Part shown: in pieces, positions 26,206 through 32,954 of the stretch
Position numbering within the stretch: the stretch's first letter is position 1
How the letters are laid out: each line of letters opens with the position of its first letter
NCBI GenBank assembly: GCA_016873615.1
Contig: VGWX01000014.1
Location: 1 to 41,373, forward strand
Origin: Nitrospira sp.
Lineage (GTDB): Bacteria > Nitrospirota > Thermodesulfovibrionia > Thermodesulfovibrionales > SM23-35
Reading direction: 5' to 3'
DNA: 41,373 nt
Made by a program: the position numbers and the translations under genes
The notes under the pieces: model-generated
Seen by the model: only the letters and a program-made list of their open reading frames with translations
What the model was told of the DNA's origin: nothing
The model's database searches: none

Positions 26206-28050
26206 TTAACTCTGTCTTTTCTTTTTGTTTTCTGTTGCTAAGGACAGGAAGGACTTTCTGTCAGAGGAAAGGAGTATCAGGCCTTTCTGCTCGAGGTCAT
26301 TAAGCATGTAAGAAGCAGTGTCTAAAGGAATGCCTGATTTTTCAGATACCTTCTCTATCTCCTGTGCTTTTTCAACAGCAGAGAGATACAGGTCCTTTTC
26401 TTTCGAATTCAATGTGTGGGTTGATCTGCGGCCATCACGACAAACCTCAATCTGAAGCGCATTCAAAGAATTGGAATAGACCATATAATTATCGCCGGGG
26501 CTCTTACTTTTGATCTCCTCAACCTTCTTCCTTATTAAACCTGAGACCCGGAACTGTTCATCATCGTTATCAAACTGATATGGATAAGGATAGTTGGAAT
26601 AAGAGGGCATACCGAAATCTACAAAAATCAATGAGAAAATGTTATCGCTGTGTTTCTTCAGACCATAATTTTCAATATTCAGAAAAACCGGACAATCTGT
26701 CGGCAGATAAAATTCTCCAGGATATACAAGGATATTTTCACTTGTCAGGATATGCGTGATGCTGTCCATTACCCTGAAATTTTCTTTCATATCCTCTTCG
26801 GTCATTTTCGGAAAACAGGTAAAGAGATTGAACTGAACCGGGACACCAAGTTCAGCGGCTGCCTTCAATACCTCCACATTCTTGAGGACTGTGACCCCTT
26901 TGTTCATTACCTCTAAAATCCTGTCACTGAAGGTTTCGATCCCGATCTGGGAGTTTGAGACCCAGTTGCCGAAGCGCATGATTGAGCCTAATACTTCTTT
27001 GTCCATCCTCTCTGCGCGGAATTCCGCATAGATGAAGTTGAGATTCTTTGGTTCAAGATATCTTGATGTCTCAATGATTACTTTAGGGTCTTTAAGGGCG
27101 TCAGAGTCCAGGATAAAGAAATTCCTGAGGTCTTTTGAGATGCCCTGATAATATTCGAACTCTCCTTTTATCCGCTCCGCCGACTTTGCCTGGCACAGGA
27201 TGTTGTATGATTCATCGGGACAGAAGGTGCATCTTTTCCATGGACAACCCCTGCCGAATTCAATCGGGAGAATAATTTCTTCCGGGCTGACAGGTAAATC
27301 TTCAAAATCATATTCAGGAAAAGGCAGGGAATTTATTGAGACATTCGGTTTGGAAAGAGATTTTTTTATCTCCCCATCCTTCTCTTTATATATAACATTA
27401 TAAAGATCTTTCGTATTATCATTAATATGTTCGAGCAGACTTTCAACAGTTACTTCACACTCGCTGATCCCGATGAAATCCAGAAAATCCGTACTTTTCA
27501 TCAGATCGTGCGCAAATGCGCCTGAACAATCTTTCCCTCCTGCAATTGTCAAAACATCCGGATAGATATTCTTGATTCTGGAGCACATCAGAAGAGAACT
27601 GCTTAATTGATAGTGAGAAGAGCTGAATCCGACGAGCTTTGTATCTCTTAAATACGGCAGTAAGCGCAGAAATGCTGATTCAGTGAATGCCCTTGTGATC
27701 TCCCTCATTTCCTCGAAATCAGTCAAAGTCAATCCTATCGATTCAAGCCGTTCCCTGAACAGGTCTTTTGATTTCAGGTATTTATCTTCAAAAAGCAGGG
27801 AAGCGAAAACATAATCCAGCCCCATATATTCAACACCGAATTGTTCTGTCTGTCCGACAAATTTTTCTATAATCCGGGAATTGTATTTCTGCACAAAAGG
27901 AAGGAACTCGAGATGAAAGTGAAAGGTCTTTACGCTTTTGCCATTTTCAGTCAGAAATGACTGCATGATGCCGAGGTTTATATTGGGTACATTGGCAAAC
28001 CATTTAGAGATAAATCTCGCATAAGGCATAGATATGAATAGAAAGTCCAC
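26206..28050 (-). CDS. B12-binding radical SAM, RiPP-maturation type
   Basis: A 614-residue protein. The N-terminal third (LFISMPYA, then VPNINLGIMQSFLTENGKS, and VGFSSSHYQLSSSL) looks like the cobalamin-binding half of class B radical SAM methylases. The SAM-cluster cysteines are at FGRGCPWKRCTFCPDE (C269, C274, C277), a CX4CX2C variant. IGIETFSDRILEVMNKGVT is the conserved barrel segment. The C-terminal 70 residues resemble a winged helix (EKVSEKSGIPLDTASYMLNDLEQKGLI). This plan fits the group named RiPP-maturation radical SAM C-methyltransferases. The start is GTG at 28050, with no visible ribosome site. The partner gene is the Cys-rich 55-mer. Confidence 0.8.
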   Translation of the reverse strand: MDFLFISMPYARFISKWFANVPNINLGIMQSFLTENGKSVKTFHFHLEFLPFVQKYNSRIIEKFVGQTEQFGVEYMGLDYVFASLLFEDKYLKSKDLFRERLESIGLTLTDFEEMREITRAFTESAFLRLLPYLRDTKLVGFSSSHYQLSSSLLMCSRIKNIYPDVLTIAGGKDCSGAFAHDLMKSTDFLDFIGISECEVTVESLLEHINDNTKDLYNVIYKEKDGEIKKSLSKPNVSINSLPFPEYDFEDLPVSPEEIILPIEFGRGCPWKRCTFCPDESYNILCQAKSAERIKGEFEYYQGISKDLRNFFILDSDALKDPKVIIETSRYLEPKNLNFIYAEFRAERMDKEVLGSIMRFGNWVSNSQIGIETFSDRILEVMNKGVTVLKNVEVLKAAAELGVPVQFNLFTCFPKMTEEDMKENFRVMDSITHILTSENILVYPGEFYLPTDCPVFLNIENYGLKKHSDNIFSLIFVDFGMPSYSNYPYPYQFDNDDEQFRVSGLIRKKVEEIKSKSPGDNYMVYSNSLNALQIEVCRDGRRSTHTLNSKEKDLYLSAVEKAQEIEKVSEKSGIPLDTASYMLNDLEQKGLILLSSDRKSFLSLATENKKKRQS

Positions 28051-28080
28051 ATAATTATTCTATATAATCTATTTAATGCA

Positions 28081-28749
28081 ATGAAAGACAAAAAACAGAA
28101 GAAAACAGGCTATTATCATATAAAGAGACTGCATTTTGATGCGGATGAAAACAGACATCCCTGGCTCCCGATGCTTCTGGATGCCTATTATATAGTGGAT
28201 AAGGGCATCGATGAAGCTATTAAGGCAGAGCTGAAGACAGGCAGGAAATTAGCCTGCAGCAAGGGCTGTTCGCATTGCTGCAAAACCCATCAAACTATCC
28301 CTGTGTATCCGCTGGAACTGGTCGGACTTTCCTGGTATGTTACAGAAAAGATCAAGGGTCCTGTTCGTGAAGTCATCAAGGCGCAACTGAGAAATTACAA
28401 AGAAAACGACGCCTGTCCTTTTCTTGTTGAAGGGGCCTGTTCCGTACATCCAATGAGACCGGTATCATGCAGGCAGTTCAATGTTTTTGGAAAGCCATGT
28501 GCGGAAGGAGAAGACCCGTATTACACGAGGCGGGAAGATGTTCTATCGCCAATAAAAAAATACACAGACCGTGCCTTCTTTCTGATGCTGCCTTTCTATG
28601 GTGTTGAAAATGAAGATCAAAGATGGAAGATCATCGGGAGCGGGGCTGTGCATCAGGTTGTCAAGCTCATGCAGACCTGCAACTGGAAGAGTCTTGCCGA
28701 AAAGATGGATGAGTTTGAGGGGAACAGCCAGGAAGAGGGGAAAATATGA
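28081..28749 (+). CDS. YkgJ-like Cys-cluster protein
   Basis: A 222-residue cytosolic protein with the zinc/iron-chelating CxCxxCC-like domain (YkgJ, PF03692): CSKGCSHCCKTHQTIPVYPLE, CPFLVEGACSVHPMRPVSCRQF and NVFGKPCAEGEDP. Family members hold a metal centre of unknown role and often neighbour radical SAM genes. Only 30 bases separate its ATG from the GTG of the radical SAM gene on the other strand. TATAAT at 28063-28068 would give a leader of only a few bases, so it may be translated leaderless. Confidence 0.85.
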   Translation: MKDKKQKKTGYYHIKRLHFDADENRHPWLPMLLDAYYIVDKGIDEAIKAELKTGRKLACSKGCSHCCKTHQTIPVYPLELVGLSWYVTEKIKGPVREVIKAQLRNYKENDACPFLVEGACSVHPMRPVSCRQFNVFGKPCAEGEDPYYTRREDVLSPIKKYTDRAFFLMLPFYGVENEDQRWKIIGSGAVHQVVKLMQTCNWKSLAEKMDEFEGNSQEEGKI

Positions 28750-28768
28750 AACCACAGGAAGATATTTT

Positions 28769-28827
28769 AACCACAGAGGACTCAGAGGGAAAATTTAGCT
28801 TGTAAAAACTCTGTGAACTCAGTGGTT
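28769..28827. repeat. AACCACAGAG palindromic repeat
   Basis: AACCACAGAGGACTCAGAG on the left and CTCTGTGAACTCAGTGGTT on the right form an imperfect hairpin after the YkgJ-like gene. It may serve as a terminator, though the T-tract is weak. Confidence 0.6.
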
Positions 28828-28914
28828 TCTTTGAACTTTTTGATATGTAATATTTTTTCTATGGTCTCTGTTGTTAATTTTTGACAATACGTGTATCGTT
28901 AAAAGGAGTGAAAT

Positions 28915-29028
28915 ATGGAAAAAGAGAAAATATCGAAGAAGATAGGTTTTCTCAGGGCTGGCTGGTGGATAATACACTGTATAGGAATAACTATGGTATA
29001 TGTACTTGGCCATATTCTGTGGAGGTAA
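28915..29028 (+). CDS. One-helix mini-protein 1 (37 aa)
   Basis: Starts after AAAAGGAG with ATG at 28915. A basic N-terminus (EKEKISKKIGFLR) leads into one predicted transmembrane helix: AGWWIIHCIGITMVYVLGHI. The motif GWW-x2-H-x10-G-H puts two histidines in or at the ends of the helix. The next gene encodes a paralogue with the same spacing. Size and design recall accessory subunits of membrane complexes, for instance small oxidase subunits, but there is no partner evidence here. Confidence 0.72.
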   Translation: MEKEKISKKIGFLRAGWWIIHCIGITMVYVLGHILWR

Positions 29029-29029
29029 T

Positions 29030-29134
29030 ATGCTTAAATACTTCATGAGATATAAACCGGGCTGGTGGGTCCTGCATATTGTCGCCGTCGGGCTCACTTT
29101 TTATATCGGCCACATGGTAAATTTTAATTTTTAG
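29030..29134 (+). CDS. One-helix mini-protein 2 (34 aa)
   Basis: ATG one base after the previous stop, with GGAGG at 29021-29025 in the end of gene 1. The product MLKYFMRYKP then GWWVLHIVAVGLTFYIGHMV shares GWW-x2-H-x10-G-H with mini-protein 1 while the other residues have mostly changed. So the pair is a diverged duplication under constraint. Translation is coupled. The helix orientation (positive N-terminus inside) is the same as for gene 1. Confidence 0.72.
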   Translation: MLKYFMRYKPGWWVLHIVAVGLTFYIGHMVNFNF

Positions 29135-29141
29135 GTGAACT

Positions 29142-29549
29142 ATGAAGAAGAGTACGTTATTAATAGCATTATTTTTACTGGCTTTATCAGGGTTGATGCT
29201 GCATCTCAGGATTCACAACTTTATGATCGCCGACAAGTTACACCCGGGTACTTTTCTGTTCGACCCTACAAGGTTCCTTGCAACTCTGTTCCCATTAGTG
29301 GACGTAATATTGGTCACTGCCCTTTTTATGTCACGGAAGACCGCTGTGTATGGTTATCTCCTCAACGGTCTCATCGTTATTTATGGCACGATATTAATGG
29401 CTCATTTCAGCATCTCTGAGATGACAGTAAAGTCAATACCTCTGAGTTCCATGTTATTGAAGTCTACCCTCCCGGATATCGGCATAGCATGGGGAGATTT
29501 CTTCGTCGGCAAAGCTCTGTATGATCTGTATATGAGGGGTACAAGTTAG
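29142..29549 (+). CDS. Small multi-helix membrane protein
   Basis: A 135-residue protein with about four hydrophobic segments: residues 4-22, 44-63, 68-90, and a weaker one around 105-125. It follows the two mini-proteins by seven bases, with AGGTGA as ribosome site, so it is part of the same operon. Histidines occur in LMLHLRIHNF and MAHFSIS. I do not recognise a family. Together with the one-helix proteins it may form a small membrane complex. Confidence 0.7.
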   Translation: MKKSTLLIALFLLALSGLMLHLRIHNFMIADKLHPGTFLFDPTRFLATLFPLVDVILVTALFMSRKTAVYGYLLNGLIVIYGTILMAHFSISEMTVKSIPLSSMLLKSTLPDIGIAWGDFFVGKALYDLYMRGTS

Positions 29550-29668
29550 AACTTCTCTTTTTCATCAGTGGCGTTATTTTTATAGCTCCGTGGAATTTTT
29601 ACTGAAACAAAGAATTTGGCAAGGATGTGAAAAAGTGATGTGCGCTGTCGGAATTTCGCATAGCTGCC

Positions 29669-29697
29669 TTGTATGAAGATAACATATATGTTATACT
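29669..29697 (+). promoter_or_regulatory. Promoter and operator of the toxin-antitoxin pair
   Basis: TTGTAT (29669-29674), 17-base spacer, TATACT (29692-29697). The perfect palindrome ATAACATATATGTTAT (29679-29694) fills the spacer and touches the -10, where a bound XRE antitoxin would block polymerase. Expected transcripts begin only about 9 bases before the toxin ATG. Confidence 0.7.
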
Positions 29698-29712
29698 CGG
29701 TTGACAAGTGAC

Positions 29713-30057
29713 ATGAACTGGACTGTTGAGTATTACAGAGATTCAAAAGATAAGGAGCCTGTTAAAGACTTTATTGATGGTCTTCCGGAGAAATCGCAGG
29801 CCCAAGTAATCGGGAAAATTGAACTTTTAGCAAAATATGGCGTATTGCTGAAAGAACCATATACACGGCACATTAAAGGGAAGATTTGGGAGTTGAGAAT
29901 AATGATCGGCAAGGGATACAGCCGAATCTTTTATTTTTCATACACAGGAAGAAGGTTTGTTTTGCTGCATGCCTTTTTGAAAAAAACAGACAAAACACCG
30001 CCGGCAGAAATAGACATAGCTGAAAAGAGAATGCAGGATTTTATAAAAAGACAGTAG
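29713..30057 (+). CDS. higB: HigB/RelE-like toxin (Gp49 family)
   Basis: A 114-residue protein, MNWTVEYYRDSKDKEPVKDF at the start and GKIWELRIMIGKGYSRIFYF in the core, matching phage Gp49-like/HigB toxins that cut mRNA on the ribosome. The tail LLHAFLKKTDKTPPAEIDIA is typical, with the basic residues intact. I use ATG 29713; a TTG at 29701 is possible. No good ribosome site precedes it, in line with a near-leaderless transcript that would keep toxin synthesis low. Confidence 0.88.
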   Translation: MNWTVEYYRDSKDKEPVKDFIDGLPEKSQAQVIGKIELLAKYGVLLKEPYTRHIKGKIWELRIMIGKGYSRIFYFSYTGRRFVLLHAFLKKTDKTPPAEIDIAEKRMQDFIKRQ

Positions 30058-30076
30058 AGGCCTACGGAGGATATAG

Positions 30077-30397
30077 ATGAAAAAGAAATATGTAAGAGGG
30101 ACAACCTTAGAGGAACATAAGGCAGATCTCATGAAAAATCCGAAATTCAGGAAAGCATGGGAGGAGTTGCAACCCGATTTCGATCTTATGGAAAAAATGA
30201 TTATAGCGAGAGGAAAGGCCGGGGTATCTCAGAAAGAATTAGCGCAAAGGATTGGTACAAAACAGAGTGCTATCGCTAGACTTGAAGGTGGAGGTTTTAA
30301 CAAGGCGACCATCGAAACATTGGGGAAAATCGCCGACGCTCTTAATTTTAAGTTAGTCATAAAGCTGCAGCCCAAAAAGGAAGCTACGGCACGATAA
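30077..30397 (+). CDS. higA: HigA-like XRE antitoxin
   Basis: A 106-residue protein with a helix-turn-helix of the XRE class (AGVSQKELAQRIGTKQSAIARLEGG, about residues 50-75). The N-terminal 45 residues probably wrap the toxin. A GGAGG ribosome site at 30065-30069 gives it much better translation than the toxin. The toxin-first order and the gap of 19 bases are normal for HigBA. It likely represses the promoter through the palindrome at 29679. Confidence 0.9.
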   Translation: MKKKYVRGTTLEEHKADLMKNPKFRKAWEELQPDFDLMEKMIIARGKAGVSQKELAQRIGTKQSAIARLEGGGFNKATIETLGKIADALNFKLVIKLQPKKEATAR

Positions 30398-30469
30398 AAC
30401 TGAGTTATGATTTGCTTGCTGTAATCCGCACGGGGAGCATCAGTTGAGGGCTATTAAGTACTCTTGGTC

Positions 30470-30781
30470 GGGTTCAAGTTTGCAACTTGAACCCTTTGTT
30501 TTGATACAATATAGCCCATAATGTCATCGGTAAGGATTTCAAATGAACTCACCTCATGCATCTATTATCTTACCTTTACTGTGAGAAAGTGGTATTGCAT
30601 ATTTGATCGACACAACAGATTTCAAATTCTCGCCGATTCAGAAAATCCAGTTCGCAGACAATATGTGAAAAAGCCGGGAGACTGGTTATGGTCATCTGCC
30701 AACCCAGAGAGCGATATTGTCATTGAATCAGTGGTTTTATGAGGTGCAAAATATTTGGTTTCAAGTTGCAAACTTGAACCC
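30470..30781 (+). mobile_element. Deleted RAYT transposon, MITE/REPIN-like
   Basis: Each end is a hairpin. Left: GGGTTCAAGTT, loop TGC, AACTTGAACCC (30470-30494). Right: GGTTTCAAGTT, loop GCA, AACTTGAACCC (30757-30781). The right is the reverse complement of the left with a single difference. Between them is a truncated REP-associated transposase. The whole 312-base unit is too short to encode a full enzyme, so it would need help in trans. Confidence 0.72.
30521..30742 (+). pseudogene. RAYT transposase, internally deleted
   Basis: 73 codons. The beginning (IYYLTFTVRKWYCIFD) matches the N-terminal start of REP-associated tyrosine transposases, and the end (NPVRRQYVKKPGDWLWSSA) matches their conserved C-terminal segment. 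The middle, including the HUH motif and catalytic tyrosine, is missing. The frame is open across the junction. So it is a fused remnant with no catalytic residues. Confidence 0.75.
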
Positions 30782-30815
30782 GCAGAGGATGAGTCGATAT
30801 TCTTACCGTTTGTTT

Positions 30816-30899
30816 GTCATTCCCGGTCTACGACTCGTAGAGAATCTTTCCGATGTCTTCAGAGAAGGATTCCCGACGCGCTTCACTTGCGGGAATGAC
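30816..30899. repeat. GTCATTCCCG...CGGGAATGAC element
   Basis: An 84-base unit bounded by perfect 10-base inverted ends, GTCATTCCCG and CGGGAATGAC. It shares AAGGATTCCCGACGCGC with the complementary segment of the element inside pbpC. Confidence 0.8.
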
Positions 30900-30967
30900 A
30901 GCCTTTGGATTTTTCCATACATTTATACACAGAACCAAATCAAGTAAAGATTTTGGGCAGAGTTTTG

Positions 30968-32902
30968 TTAAATCTTCACAGGGTCGACATCAACTTTTAT
31001 TTTCACGTCCTTTTGGTTTTTGAATGCCTGGAGCAGGGATTTTGCTGTGGAGTGAAGTTTTTCACGTAGAGAGGATTTCAGAAGTAATTTGTATTCATTT
31101 TCACCTTTTTTGTTTTTTTCTATATAAGGACCGAGTATTTCAACGTCATCGACTGGTTTTTTTATATTCTGTACTTTGCCGGAGATGTCTCTCCTGGTTA
31201 TGAATTTGATTAACAGCAGCTTTGAAAATGGCGGATAGGAGAGGTCTCTGCGTCTCTGCAATTCTTCTTTGAAGAATGAGTTGTAGTCATAATTCTTAAG
31301 GCATTTATAAAGATAATTCTGCGGCATCCTTGTCTGGATAAAGACTTCTCCATCAGGGTCAATCTTATCAATAATAGATAGAATTTCCTGATAAGACTTT
31401 TCTGCTGACCTGAAATCAGGGAGATTAAGGTACAAGTCTGTGTTCAGAATGGCAGCCATTGCGAATCTGCTTTCACTCCCCAATCTTTTGGTCATCAGTT
31501 TTGTGCCGATAAAAATCCTGTTAGCATCTGTGAAGGTCGCCCCGATCAGAGCTTCAACCTCTGATTTATTTTTTGCCCTGTCGCTGTCGAGCCTGAGGGC
31601 TTTTATACCTAAAAGAGCCTCAAGGTCTTCCTGTACCCGCTGTGTTCCGGCTCCAAGTAGTTGTATGTTATAGCCTTTGCACTTGCTGCAACTTTCAGGT
31701 ACTTTGGACAGGGTGTATCCGCAATAATGGCATTTCATTGACATGTCCTGCTTGTGAAATACCATCGGAATCCTGCACGCAGGACATTCCTCTATATGAC
31801 TGCAGTCCATACATTGAAGGAGGGTTGAGTGTCCCCTCCTGTTAATAGCAAATATAATCTTTTTGTCGTTTTTTATATGCTTTGCGGCTGCATCGGTTAT
31901 GGTTTTCGACAGATAAGGTTTGATATGTTTTTCGTATCTCATATCAATTACCTTAACCTTCGGTGTTTTTATGTCAAATGAAGGGTTCAGCAGGGTATAT
32001 TTCCCTGATCTGCAGTTATAGAAAGACTCGATGGATGGACTTATGGATGAGAGGAGTACGACTGCCTTTTCAAGATAACCCCTCATTACTGCAACGTCCC
32101 TTGCATTATAGCATGGACTGTTCTCCTGTTTATAAGAGCTGCTGTGTTCGTGGAGCACTGCAATGAAGGATACCTTTTTCAAAGGAGCAAAAACAGCAGA
32201 CCGGGTGCCCAGGACAATATCTGAATGGCCGGAAAGAATTCTGCCGATTGATTCAGATCTCTGCCCCCTGCTCAGTTCACTGTGTAAAAGACAGACCCTT
32301 TCTCCAAAACTCCTGTTTAGTAAAATGTACAGGTTATTTATTAGGCATACCTCCGGAACCAGAATGATTACATTTGAGGTTTCAGAGAGTATCCCTGTTA
32401 GCAATGAGTCTTCATAGGAGGAAGAAGGGGCATGAAGGAGAAATGTCTTATATGTCTCTTTTTTAAATGATTTTATAAGATCAGCAACCAGATTATTATT
32501 GACCTTAATTACATTTGTCCCGTTGTCTTCTCCATTAAGCTTTTCCGACAGAGAGTGACTGAGAACTTTTGTCTTTCTTTTCTTTACGCTTGTAAATGCT
32601 TCTTTGGGCAGCATGTTTTTCAGGACAAGCCCCTGTTCAGCTATATAATATTCAGACATCCACTTCAATAGCTTGACCATTCTGTCGCTCAAAACAGGGC
32701 TGTCACCGTGAATATCCTGAATTTCCTTGATATTTCCGGATAGTATTGCCGGAGATATACCCATAACTATCCCTTTTGTTATCTTGTTCTTCAGCGGGGC
32801 GCTCACAGCCATGCCAGGGGTTATTGTTTTCAGAAATGCGTCAGGACATCTGTAGGTGAGAGGGCCTATATTGAGAGGAAAGATGATATCGAAAAAATTC
32901 AT
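30968..32902 (-). CDS. priA: PriA-like primosomal protein, degenerate ATPase
   Basis: About 644 residues of replication-restart protein PriA. The DNA-binding N-terminus (FDIIFPLNIGPLTYR), the eight zinc cysteines (CMDC, CPAC, CHYC, CSKC), GTQRVQEDLEAL and NLPDFRSAEKSYQ are in place. The Walker A loop is gone: LLHAPSSSYED (residues 155-165) replaces the usual GxTGSGKT. The Walker B DEEH is LHEH (250-253), followed by an intact SSYKQE. So ATP hydrolysis and unwinding are probably lost while DNA and partner binding may remain; in E. coli, ATPase-dead PriA still supports primosome assembly. The start at 32902 is the best fit to the family; an ATG nine codons upstream exists. Confidence 0.88.
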   Translation of the reverse strand: MNFFDIIFPLNIGPLTYRCPDAFLKTITPGMAVSAPLKNKITKGIVMGISPAILSGNIKEIQDIHGDSPVLSDRMVKLLKWMSEYYIAEQGLVLKNMLPKEAFTSVKKRKTKVLSHSLSEKLNGEDNGTNVIKVNNNLVADLIKSFKKETYKTFLLHAPSSSYEDSLLTGILSETSNVIILVPEVCLINNLYILLNRSFGERVCLLHSELSRGQRSESIGRILSGHSDIVLGTRSAVFAPLKKVSFIAVLHEHSSSYKQENSPCYNARDVAVMRGYLEKAVVLLSSISPSIESFYNCRSGKYTLLNPSFDIKTPKVKVIDMRYEKHIKPYLSKTITDAAAKHIKNDKKIIFAINRRGHSTLLQCMDCSHIEECPACRIPMVFHKQDMSMKCHYCGYTLSKVPESCSKCKGYNIQLLGAGTQRVQEDLEALLGIKALRLDSDRAKNKSEVEALIGATFTDANRIFIGTKLMTKRLGSESRFAMAAILNTDLYLNLPDFRSAEKSYQEILSIIDKIDPDGEVFIQTRMPQNYLYKCLKNYDYNSFFKEELQRRRDLSYPPFSKLLLIKFITRRDISGKVQNIKKPVDDVEILGPYIEKNKKGENEYKLLLKSSLREKLHSTAKSLLQAFKNQKDVKIKVDVDPVKI

Positions 32903-32954
32903 ATGAAATTCTATCACATTTGTTATCATTCTTATCTTTGTGTCATAATTTATT

